The notes below the pieces were generated by a model. The model saw only the letters and a program-made list of their open reading frames with translations. It was not told where the DNA came from and made no database searches. From NCBI RefSeq assembly GCF_002884975.1, contig NZ_PJKB01000002.1, positions 186,001-250,000 of the forward strand: a stretch of 64,000 bases of DNA, read 5' to 3'. The translations under genes were made by a program, and so were the position numbers. This document shows positions 33,407 through 42,100 of this stretch, piece after piece. Within the stretch, counting starts at the first letter, position 1. Each line of letters opens with the position of its first letter. Source of the DNA: Akkermansia muciniphila. Its GTDB lineage: Bacteria > Verrucomicrobiota > Verrucomicrobiia > Verrucomicrobiales > Akkermansiaceae.

Positions 33407-35485
33407 TTATTTGCCTGCCGGAGCGCCGAAGACGTTGATTTCCGCGGCGGAAGCGCTGTTGCCGTCCAGTGAGCCGGTGCCGGTGAAGCGGAAGTAGCGC
33501 ACGGGTTCGTTGACGTTCCTGAGGTTGACGGATTGTTCTATGGGATTGGCGCGGAGATTGGAGAATTCCCCTTCCGCCGCCTTCGTCCAGGTTTTTCCGT
33601 CCGGGCTTACTTCAAACTGATACTTGTCCGTCATTCCGGACGTTTTCCCGTCCTGCCTGGGCAGGTAGGAGAAGCTGGAGACCTGGTAGGGCCTGCCCAT
33701 GTCCACTGTAAAGGATTGAGGCGTTTCAGCCTTGGCGAACCAGGAGGTCTCCGGGTTGTCATCAATGGCCGCCGCCGCGTTGCCGGAGGTGGCGTTTTTC
33801 ACCTTCCACCCGGTTTTGCTGATGCCGAACCTGGCCTGGCTCACGGGCCCCAGCTTGCCGTTGGAGAATTGGCAGCGTGCCTTGACGGTGCCGCTTTCCG
33901 CGAATTTGGCGCCCTGGCTGTATACGGAAGAGCCTTCCTTGGGTTCGCTGCCGTCCGTCGTGTACAGGATTTTGTTCTTCCCGTCCGCAATGATGATGAG
34001 GTTGTCTCCACGGCGGAAGATGGAGGGCCGCACCGCGCCCGCCGGCTGGCGGAAGAGGGAGAATTCGGAGATGCAGGGCGTCGCCTGGCTCCCCGTGATG
34101 CGCAGGCGCAGCTTCTGGGTGGTGATGGGGCGGTTCAGGCGGCGCATGACCTGGTTGCCGATGGTCTTCCCTTCATTGTCGATGCAGACCCATTTGCCGT
34201 TGATCAGGGCATCAATGTTGAAGGAGTCCACACGCTGGCCCAGGCGGATTTGTTCGCGGAGGCGGATGACGTCAAAGGTGGCGGGTTTGGGAAGGGTGAT
34301 GAAGGCGGAGGGCGTCAGGTTGTCGTCCTCCACGGCCCAGTAGGTCTCCATGTTGCCGTCCGTCATGTTGGAGGGGGCGAATTTCTTGTCATTGCCGCGC
34401 GTCTGGCTGGCCGTGACGGTTGCGCCCAGGGCATAGTCCCTAGCATACAGTTTATCGCGCAGTTCCTTGAATTCCAGCAGGGATTTGACGTCCGCGGGGT
34501 CCAGCTTGCCCGTTTTGTCCGCCGCTACGTTCAGGATGAGGTTCGCTCCGCGGCCTACGGAGTCAAACCATACCTGCATGAGTTCTTCCGGAGATTTGAC
34601 GCGGGACGCCTGCCCCTGGTGCCAGAACCAGCCGGAATGGTTGATGGTGGTGTCCCCTTCCGCCGGAACCCAGCGTTCTCCGCCGCGCTTGCCGGTGCCT
34701 CCGCCTCCGCCGTTCAGCGCCACCGTGCTCCAGTGGGGATAGTTGACGTGGCCTTTTTCAGAACCGCCCCAGCGGGCGTCTCCGTAGTGGCCCGCGCCCC
34801 AGATGATGCAGTTGGGCTGGATTTTGCGGATCATTTCCACGATTTTTTCAAAGTTGTAGTACTTTTCCGCATCGCCGATGTTGCGCTTTTCCCTGGCTCC
34901 GCCGTAGTAGCCGTCCCCCCCGTTGGCTCCGTCAAACCAGATTTCAAAGACGGGGCCGTAGTTGGTCAGCAGTTCGCGGATCTGCTTGTAGTAAACGTCC
35001 AGGTAGCCTTCCTTGCCGTAGTCCGCATTATTGCGGTCCCACGGGCTGAGGTAGGTGCCGAATTTAATGCCGTGCTTCTTGCAGGCCTGGGCGAATTCCT
35101 TTACCACATCTCCCTTGCCGTTTTTCCACGGGCTTTTGGTGATGTTGTGGTCCGTGGACTTGGTGGGCCACGCGCAGAAGCCGTCGTGGTGCTTGGCCGT
35201 ATAAATCATCCCCTTCATGCCGCCTTTCTTAAAGGTGGAGACGATGTCGGAGGCATTGAAGTCCGTCGGGTTGAAGATTTTAGGGTTTTCGTCTCCATAC
35301 CCCCATTCCCTGCCCGTGAAAGTGTTCAGGCCAAAGTGGATGAACCCGTAGAATTCCATGCGCTGCCAGTTGACCTGTGCGGGGGTGGGCACCGCTCCGT
35401 AGGGCTTGGGAGGGTCTGCGGCCCATCCGGGCAGCATGGAAGAGGAAAGAACCGTTCCGAGAAAGAGGGAGGTAAGCTTGTTCAT
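33407..35485 (-). CDS. Secreted GH29 alpha-L-fucosidase with carbohydrate-binding domains
   Basis: Predicted to remove alpha-L-fucose from mucin and other host glycans. The 692-residue product has a signal peptide (MNKLTSLFLGTVLSSSMLPGWA). The GH29 barrel covers about residues 35-340: HFGLNTFTGREWG, YTAKHHDGFCAWPT, and the nucleophile D185 in FEIWFDGANGG. An F5/8 type C-like domain follows at about 350-480 (GNMETYWAVEDD; FDVIRLREQI). Then comes a short hexosaminidase C-terminal-like repeat near 490-550 (ILYTTDGSEP) and a second F5/8 C-like domain at about 560-690 (NPETSWFAK; VSPDGKTWTKA). The layout resembles subfamily B enzymes, which prefer branched alpha-1,3/1,4 fucose; that is inference. 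It is a monocistronic gene with a strong terminator. Confidence 0.95.
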   Translation of the reverse strand: MNKLTSLFLGTVLSSSMLPGWAADPPKPYGAVPTPAQVNWQRMEFYGFIHFGLNTFTGREWGYGDENPKIFNPTDFNASDIVSTFKKGGMKGMIYTAKHHDGFCAWPTKSTDHNITKSPWKNGKGDVVKEFAQACKKHGIKFGTYLSPWDRNNADYGKEGYLDVYYKQIRELLTNYGPVFEIWFDGANGGDGYYGGAREKRNIGDAEKYYNFEKIVEMIRKIQPNCIIWGAGHYGDARWGGSEKGHVNYPHWSTVALNGGGGGTGKRGGERWVPAEGDTTINHSGWFWHQGQASRVKSPEELMQVWFDSVGRGANLILNVAADKTGKLDPADVKSLLEFKELRDKLYARDYALGATVTASQTRGNDKKFAPSNMTDGNMETYWAVEDDNLTPSAFITLPKPATFDVIRLREQIRLGQRVDSFNIDALINGKWVCIDNEGKTIGNQVMRRLNRPITTQKLRLRITGSQATPCISEFSLFRQPAGAVRPSIFRRGDNLIIIADGKNKILYTTDGSEPKEGSSVYSQGAKFAESGTVKARCQFSNGKLGPVSQARFGISKTGWKVKNATSGNAAAAIDDNPETSWFAKAETPQSFTVDMGRPYQVSSFSYLPRQDGKTSGMTDKYQFEVSPDGKTWTKAAEGEFSNLRANPIEQSVNLRNVNEPVRYFRFTGTGSLDGNSASAAEINVFGAPAGK

Positions 35486-35627
35486 GCAGAGAAAACGTGT
35501 GTTGCCAAATACGGGGAAAACTCATTCTTTCTTTCATACGGAGGGAGGGCTGTCAAGTTGAAAGGGTTTCGCACAAAGTGCCGGAGGAGGTTAGTAGCTT
35601 CTAACTTCGACATGCGGGGAATTCGGC

Positions 35628-35656
35628 TTGATACGGGCCTGGCGTCCGTTTAGCAT
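35628..35656 (+). promoter_or_regulatory. Promoter of the M23 peptidase and nadD
   Basis: TTGATA, 17 nt, TAGCAT. It is followed by AGAGGA and then candidate starts TTG 35668 and ATG 35677. Confidence 0.5.
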
Positions 35657-35676
35657 ACAGAGGACTTTTGTTCCCC

Positions 35677-36354
35677 ATGTCCTATTTCCGTTTTTTACTG
35701 CTGGCGCTGGTTCTTCTGACCGGGTCCGCATTTATCAGCGAGAGCGCTCCCGTCTACATGGCCCGGCGGGACAGCAAGTTCGCGCTCGTCCCCCTTTGCG
35801 ACGGCTTTGATTTTCCGGTAGGCAAGCCTGACGGCAACGGCTATTACCGGTCCCGCGGCCTGCGCGTGAAGAGTCCCCGCCACATGGGCGAAGACTGGAA
35901 CGGCAACGGCGGCGGCAATTCCGATCTGGGGGATCCCGTTTATTCCGTAGGGCACGGGGTGGTGACTTACGCGGCGGACGCCCGCGGCGCGTGGGGGAAG
36001 GTGGTGATTGTCCGCCATGCCTTCCGGGAGCCCAAGTCCGGAAAGGTGCTTTGCTGCCAGACGCTTTACGCCCACTTGAACGATATTAATGTGGTGCTGG
36101 GCCAGCTGGTGCTGCGTGGCACGCAGGTGGGCACCATCGGCACGAACCGCGGCATGTATCCTGCCCACCTTCATATTGAATTGCATTATAATCCTGACGT
36201 GAATTGCGGCCAGCAGGGGATTCCCAAGACGGAGCGCAATTACGGGCGCCTGACGGATTTTATCACCCGTTTCCGCCGCCTGCCTCTGGAAAAGAGAATG
36301 GTGCGCGTGCCAATCGGCGGGTTCCTGCCTTACAAGGGCACGGAAGGGCTTTGA
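35677..36354 (+). CDS. M23-family peptidoglycan peptidase (LytM type)
   Basis: Predicted zinc endopeptidase acting on peptidoglycan cross-links in the periplasm. The 225-residue product has a signal peptide (FRFLLLALVLLTGSAFISES). LytM motifs are present: the first zinc ligands in SPRHMGEDWN (H-x-x-x-D), DPVYSVGHGVVTYA, TLYAHLNDINV, and the HxH motif in YPAHLHIELHY. All zinc ligands appear present, so it is likely active and not an EnvC-like activator. The start ATG 35677 is preferred over TTG 35668. nadD starts 21 nt downstream, probably on the same transcript. Confidence 0.92.
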   Translation: MSYFRFLLLALVLLTGSAFISESAPVYMARRDSKFALVPLCDGFDFPVGKPDGNGYYRSRGLRVKSPRHMGEDWNGNGGGNSDLGDPVYSVGHGVVTYAADARGAWGKVVIVRHAFREPKSGKVLCCQTLYAHLNDINVVLGQLVLRGTQVGTIGTNRGMYPAHLHIELHYNPDVNCGQQGIPKTERNYGRLTDFITRFRRLPLEKRMVRVPIGGFLPYKGTEGL

Positions 36355-36375
36355 TTTTTTGATGAATGACGGACG

Positions 36376-36951
36376 GTGAAACTGTGCATTTTCGGCGGTT
36401 CGTTTGATCCCGTGCATGAAGGGCATGTTCGCGTGGCCGCCCATGCCCGTGACTATTGCGGGCTGGATTGCGTTCTGTTCATGCCGTGCTCCCTGTCTCC
36501 GCTGAAGGAGCAGGCCCCCGCCGTAACGGATGACCAGCGCTGCCGGATGATTGAGCTGGCGCTCCAGGGATTGGACTGGGCGGTGCTGGACCGTACGGAT
36601 TTGAATCTTCCCCCTCCCTCATGGTCGTGGAGGGTGGCTGAGTGCGTGGCGGAGCGGCATCCCGGAGCGGAGCTTTTCTGGCTCATGGGCAAGGACCAGT
36701 GGGATTCCCTGGAACAGTGGGGCCGCTGGGAGCATCTGGCCGGGCTGGTGACGTTCATTGTATATCACCGGGGCGGCGAGCCGCTCCCCAGGGCACGGGT
36801 GCGCGCCGTTTTCATTGAGGGGGATGAACCTTCTTCCTCCACCCGCGTGCGGCATGACCTGCGCACGGGCGTATGTCCGGTGCCTCATCTGAATCCGGAG
36901 GTGGAGGAGCTGATCCGGCGGGAAGACTTGTACGGCGTGGACCGGAGATAG
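36376..36951 (+). CDS. nadD: Nicotinate-nucleotide adenylyltransferase
   Basis: Adenylates nicotinate mononucleotide in NAD synthesis. The 191-residue product has the nucleotidyltransferase start KLCIFGGSFDPVHEGHVRVAAHA (HxGH-type motif), LFWLMGKDQWDSLEQW and the late SSSTRVRHDL motif of NadD. The start codon is GTG at 36376; the nearby ATGs at 36362 and 36366 are out of frame. It follows the M23 gene by 21 nt and converges with truA. Length matches the family (about 190-215). Confidence 0.93.
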   Translation: MKLCIFGGSFDPVHEGHVRVAAHARDYCGLDCVLFMPCSLSPLKEQAPAVTDDQRCRMIELALQGLDWAVLDRTDLNLPPPSWSWRVAECVAERHPGAELFWLMGKDQWDSLEQWGRWEHLAGLVTFIVYHRGGEPLPRARVRAVFIEGDEPSSSTRVRHDLRTGVCPVPHLNPEVEELIRREDLYGVDRR

Positions 36952-36971
36952 GGCTGCGCGCTGTTTTTGGC

Positions 36972-37763
36972 TTATTCAGGCCGGTTTTCCGGGGTTTCCG
37001 CCGGGTAGTGGACCTGCATCAGCGTGAGGCCGTCCGGCGGGGCGCAGAACGGGCTTTTATCCTGCGGGCGCGGAGAATTGATGAGGCGCGCCAGCTCGTC
37101 CAGCGTGATTTTACCCCTGGCCGCTTCATGGGCCGCGCCTGCCATGAGGCGCACCATCTTGTAGAGGAAGCCCGTTCCGGTGAAGGTAATGAAGACGTGG
37201 TCTCCCTTTTGCTCCACTTCCGCCTGCGTGATCGTGCGGCGGAAGTGGTCTTCCGGGATGGGGCGCGGTTCATTGCCGCGCAGGGCCGCAAAAGCCCTGA
37301 AGTCATGCGTTCCCGTGAAAAGGCGCACGGCTCGCTCCAGAGTTTCCACGCTCCAAGCCAGCGGACGGTGCCAGGCCAGCCCTGCGTCAAACGGACTGAG
37401 GATGCGCGCGCGGGAGATGCAGTAGCGGTAGGTTTTTCCGGCGGCGCTGAACCGGGCATGGAAGCCGGGGGCCGCGTATTCCGCATGCATGATCCGGACG
37501 GTATGGGGCAGGCGCGTGTTGAGGGCGGTGGGCCATTTGTCCGCCGGAATGCGGTGGGTGTCCGGAGCGTCCACATGGAAAACCTGGCCCAGGGCATGCA
37601 CGCCGGCATCCGTCCTGCCGGAACCGTGGATGCGGACTGTAGAGCCGAAGAGGGCGGAAAAGGCGCGTTCCAGGACATCCTGCACAGTACGGCCCCCCGG
37701 CTGGCTTTGCCAGCCCAGGTACGGGCGTCCATCGTACGCGGCGGTGAAGCGGATGCGGGGCAT
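36972..37763 (-). CDS. truA: tRNA pseudouridine(38-40) synthase
   Basis: Isomerises uridines 38-40 in the tRNA anticodon arm. The 263-residue product has RIRFTAAYDGRPYLGWQSQPGGRTVQDVLE and the catalytic Asp in the signature RIHGSGRTDAGVHALGQ. ALNTRLPHTVRI and FTGTGFLYKMVRLMAG follow, all TruA features. ATG 37763 is chosen over the in-frame ATG at 37799 because the family starts at RIRFTAAYDG and because TTGCCA, 17 nt, CACAAT ends 7 nt upstream. The phage-derived cassette starts divergently 115 nt away. Confidence 0.95.
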   Translation of the reverse strand: MPRIRFTAAYDGRPYLGWQSQPGGRTVQDVLERAFSALFGSTVRIHGSGRTDAGVHALGQVFHVDAPDTHRIPADKWPTALNTRLPHTVRIMHAEYAAPGFHARFSAAGKTYRYCISRARILSPFDAGLAWHRPLAWSVETLERAVRLFTGTHDFRAFAALRGNEPRPIPEDHFRRTITQAEVEQKGDHVFITFTGTGFLYKMVRLMAGAAHEAARGKITLDELARLINSPRPQDKSPFCAPPDGLTLMQVHYPAETPENRPE

Positions 37764-37770
37764 GCGGCTG

Positions 37771-37799
37771 ATTGTGTTGGAACGGTCCGGTTTTGGCAA
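37771..37799 (-). promoter_or_regulatory. Promoter of truA (leaderless type)
   Basis: Minus strand TTGCCA, 17 nt, CACAAT, 7 nt, ATG (37763). Confidence 0.5.
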
Positions 37800-37877
37800 G
37801 AGGCAAGTGCCGGACGGTGACGGTTTGGAATGGATGCCGTGCCTTCCGTCCCCTTCCTAGCTTGGAGGCCATTAAAG

Positions 37878-39176
37878 ATGGCTATGCGAATACAGGATTT
37901 TGGAATGCTGCATGTGGCGCCGGATTTGTCCGGCGTGGTTCCGTTGAATGCGTTTGAAGCGCAGGCCGCCGGAGTGCGGAACCTGGCTGCGGGCGTAATG
38001 GAACTGGCCGGAACGGCGGGAACCGCCGTGAAGGAGATGCAGGAGGTGAGGGACGCCGGCCAGTGGGCGGAGGCCCGCGACGGCCTGTACCGTTTTGAAC
38101 AGGACGTGATGCGGGAATTGGAGGCCGGGGGGGAGCCGGAGCACGTTCAGGAAAGGTGGAAAAAGGCGCTCGCGGAGCGGCTTCCCTCCTATCTGCCCGG
38201 CAGGATGTCCGCTCCGGTACGGGAGCGGGTGGAGCTGGCGAGGGAGAGCCTGGAGTCTGCCGGAAGCATTTATTTGCAGAAGATGTCCCGCCTGGGGCAG
38301 TTGGAAGAGGCGCGCCGGGCCTGGACCGGAGGCGTGGAATATGCCGTGGCGCAGGGGGAGGCCGGACTGGCTGAACGCAGGATTGAGGAGGGCCGCGGCG
38401 TTTTTGTGACCGGGGAGGAAGCCGCCCGCATGGTGGAGGATGCCCGCAGCCGCGTGGCCCTGAACCAGGCGGTGCAGGAGGTGCGGCGTGATCCGGTCCG
38501 GGCGGTGAGTCTTGTTTCCGGTGGCGTGGAGCCGCCGCAGTCCCCGGAGGAAAGGAAAGTGGCGCAGGAGGCCGTTACGGCGTATGGAGAGCTGAAGCGG
38601 CGTTATGCGGATTCCGTGGCGCGCACGGTGTCCGGGGGCGGCCTGCTCCGGGATGACGGTCTGGCTAATGCGGAAAAGTACGGCTTGATCAGTTCCGGGC
38701 AGTTGAGGCGTTATACGGAGTCACGGGACCGGAGGCGGGAGGCGGAGTTTTCCGGCGTCAGCGTACCGGAGGACGATATGCTGTTGTGCCGCATGACCTG
38801 CCTGGTTGATGAGGACTGCGGGGGGGAGGGGGATGCGGACGCCATGATTGAAGTGGCTACTTCCGGGCTGCCTGCGCCGCAGGTGGAAAGGCTCCTCCGG
38901 AGGCGGGAGGTGATGATGCAGGTTCCGCAGGAGACGCGCCGAGCGGCTTCCCGCCGCTTGTCCTCCCTGTTCCGCAGCGGAGCCTGGGGGCCATCGGAGG
39001 ACGCGCGCGCCGTGGAGGAATGGAAGCGCGTCCAGATGGAATTGATGGAAGCTGTCAGGAGGGCCCCGCAGCAGCCTGAGGCGGAGCTTGAGAAAGTTTT
39101 TGAAAAGGAAAACCGGCTTCAGGATGAGGGCTGGGTGGGATTCAGGGATATGAACAAGGGAAAGGAAGGCAAGTAA
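37878..39176 (+). CDS. Phage-derived helical protein, possible internal virion protein
   Basis: A 432-residue, almost wholly alpha-helical and highly charged protein with no signal peptide or membrane helix. It opens RIQDFGMLHVAPDLSGVVPLNAFEAQAAGVRNLAAGVMELAG, a style common in phage structural and ejection proteins. Heptad-like Glu/Arg helices follow (WAEARDGLYRFEQDVMRELE; LGQLEEARRAWTGGVEYAV). No precise family can be named. ATG 37878 has GGAGG 9 nt upstream, a strong ribosome-binding site unlike most neighbours. Its stop TAA shares one base with the next ATG. Its role is inferred from the terminase gene in the same operon. Confidence 0.75.
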   Translation: MAMRIQDFGMLHVAPDLSGVVPLNAFEAQAAGVRNLAAGVMELAGTAGTAVKEMQEVRDAGQWAEARDGLYRFEQDVMRELEAGGEPEHVQERWKKALAERLPSYLPGRMSAPVRERVELARESLESAGSIYLQKMSRLGQLEEARRAWTGGVEYAVAQGEAGLAERRIEEGRGVFVTGEEAARMVEDARSRVALNQAVQEVRRDPVRAVSLVSGGVEPPQSPEERKVAQEAVTAYGELKRRYADSVARTVSGGGLLRDDGLANAEKYGLISSGQLRRYTESRDRRREAEFSGVSVPEDDMLLCRMTCLVDEDCGGEGDADAMIEVATSGLPAPQVERLLRRREVMMQVPQETRRAASRRLSSLFRSGAWGPSEDARAVEEWKRVQMELMEAVRRAPQQPEAELEKVFEKENRLQDEGWVGFRDMNKGKEGK

Positions 39177-42100
39177 TGATGGAAAATGAGATGAATCGGG
39201 AAAAGGCAGGGACTCTGTCAGTGGAAGATGGAACGCCGGAAACGGCTCCCGTACACAGGGAGGAAAGTTCCGTTCCGGCAGTGGCCGGTTCCTCCGGAGA
39301 AGCGCCCGGCATGTGGGAAAGCCCGGAGCGGGAAGCGGTGGCGCGTGAAGAGTACTGGAACAGTGTGCTGACGGGGGACGTGATGACGATTCCCCTGGAA
39401 GTGAGGCGCAAGGCGGAAGCCGTGTATCCGGCTGGAACGGCTGACCGGGAGCGGGTGGCCGCGTGCGTGATGCAGTCCTGGGTGGCGGATTCAGGGGAGA
39501 TTCCCCGTGAACGCATCCGGCGGGACTGGAAGGAGATCCGGGAGCAGGTGGCGCGCCAGTACGGCGCGTCCGGCAAGTCTGATGACGAGCTGTTTGTGGC
39601 CGTCTCCATGCACAACCAGGTGCGTCTTTCCCAGAAGGAAACGTTGTTTGAACTGTATCAGGAGGAGTACGACCGGACGCTGGCCGGAAACGGGGAGGCT
39701 CCGGATGAACGGTTCCGGGAGGCCGTTTCCGCCTGGCCGCAGGATTTGCGGGCCGTAGCGGAACAGTTGAAGAACCGGGCCGTGTCTGACGCCCTGGATG
39801 ACAGGAACCGCCTGGAAGAGGCCGCCGGAGTGATCCGGAAGGGGCTGGAAGGGCTGGTAGCAGGCGAAGCCCCGGCCCCCGGAGGTTTTCCCGCCGTGCA
39901 AGTGAACCGGAAGGCCGCCGCCGGAGTTCCGGATGTGGTGCGTGCCGTGGATTGCCTGGCGTCCCTGGAGGAGGGGGACCGGCAGAAGGTGTACCGTATG
40001 ATGGCTCCCTGCCTGCGCTCCCGCCCCGCTTTCCGGGATGCCCTGGGAGGTGCGCTGAAACGCGGAGCGGCGGAGATGGCGGAGAATGTGGCCCAGCTGG
40101 CTGTGAACGGTGCGGCCTGGACCCTCCCGGAAGGGAGTGAAAAGGAGACGCTGGACAGGTATTCCAGAAGCTTTGAGGAGCTGCGGAATTTTGCCAGGAT
40201 GGAGTTCGCCCCCCTGCGCGGGGGAAAGGATGCCCCCTGGTTCCGGGAGCTGCTGGTGGACATGGCCCAGCAGGGCGCGTCCACGGCGCTGGCGTTTGGC
40301 GGTCCGGCGGGACTGGGCGTTCTGATGGCCGGGGAAACGGGGCGCCATATGGCGGATGCGCGCCGCATGAATCCGGACGGCGTGTTTGACGCCCAGATGG
40401 GCGGGGCCGTGGCGTCCGGAGGGGTAAATACCCTGCTTTCCTTCGGAATGACGAAGCTGGGCCAGCGGATGCTGGGGCAGGGGATGCGCGCCTTCCGCGC
40501 CGTGAGGTCAGCTTCAGGGGGGATGGGCGCGGTTCTTTCAGGAACGGGCGCCATGGCGGCTGACGCCGTGAAGATGGCGGCGGAGAATAAGCTGATGGAG
40601 CTGACGCCCATGGTGGTTCAGGAGGGCGTGGGAGCGGCTACGGGCAAGGAGTCCGGCGTGGACTGGGAAGGCTGGAGGGAGAGGCAGGTATCCATGGACG
40701 ACCAGTTGAGGGAGGCCGCCATGATGATGCCTTTCCTGCTGATCGGAGCCGGGAAGGCATCCCTGCACCATTTCCGCCATGCCGGAGCGTTGCTGGGTGA
40801 TGGCGCGCCGCTGAAGGCGTTCGGCATTCCGGATGAAACGGCGGCCCGCATCCTGCGGGAGAAGGACGTTCGCCGCGCCGGGGAGCTGCTCCAAAAGTCC
40901 CTGCGTGGCTCCCCCCTGTGGGGGTCCCTGTACATTTCCCGGAAGGCCATGGAATGGTCCCGCGTGCTGGATGAGGCCGGAGAACCCTTTTTAAGGACGG
41001 AGCAGGATGTGCGGGATTTTCTGGAAATGCCTTCCCCCGTCCGGACGAAGCCTTGGAAGATGAGGGATTTTCCGGAGTCGGAAGCGGTGTTGAAGAAGCT
41101 TTTCCCGCACCCGGACCATGCGGAGGCCAGGACCAAATGGCTGCTGCGGGCCGGATTGCCCCGCGTGGGAGAGTCCGCCGGGGCGGACGGACGGCGCGTT
41201 TATGAGGCGGAACCCGCACCCGGCGTGGAAATGAAGAGGACGCAGGGCCGCAATTCCGTGGAGGAGGCCCTTTCTTCCTGGTATGAAGCCCTGTGCCGGA
41301 TGGAGGAGGAAGACCTGGGGCTGGCGCGGAACAGGAACGGCCGGGAAATTCCGTGGCGCTTGAGGAATGCGGCGGAGTATGACGTGCAAGCGGATGACCT
41401 GCGCCGGGCGTTTGTGGAAGACAGGCTTAAAAGGCGCGCCTACCGCCCGTACAGGATGCTGCTGCTGGCTTATCCTGAGGAAACGGGCCGCGGCGCCGGT
41501 CTTTCCGGCACGGACTGGGACGCCCTCACGGTGGATATGGACCGCCGGACGCGCGCCAATGTTTACGAGGGGGTGATGGAACGGGTGCATGGCGCCTCCC
41601 ATGAGGAGGTGTCCGCCCATGTGGCGCGCCGTTTGTGGGAATCGTTCTGCCGTGACGGGGGCGCCTGCTCCCGGGCGCGCCGCTGGCTGGAGGAAGGCAG
41701 CGCCCTGCTGCGCGCTCCGGAGCTGCTGGCGCAGGCTTCCGGACCGGACGGGCTTCCGTCCGCCCTGTCCCGGATGAGCTCCATGATGGCCGCCCTGGGG
41801 GACCGGGAGCGCCACGGGGTGAGTCCGGAACTGCGGGAAATGAACCGTTTTGTGTGGGGAACCCAGGCGGACGTGAACAGTTTGTTCCAGGTGCTTCCCA
41901 ACATGAAGGAGTTTGACGTTCATGTGGGGCGCGGCTATACGCCGGTGGAAAGCTACGGACGGCTGCTGTCCCGCTTTCTGGAGGTGGAGCCGGAGCATGT
42001 GGCCCGGTATGCCTCCGTGCTGGATGCCGGGCGGCTGGATGCCGGTCCGGCGCAGGCCGCGCCGCGCGCCTATCCGGGTACGGAGAAGGCGGTGGAGAAC

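Noticed and set aside
33533-35653. Long plus-strand frame opposite the GH29 gene
   Set aside because: It shadows a fucosidase with intact motifs and has no recognisable feature.
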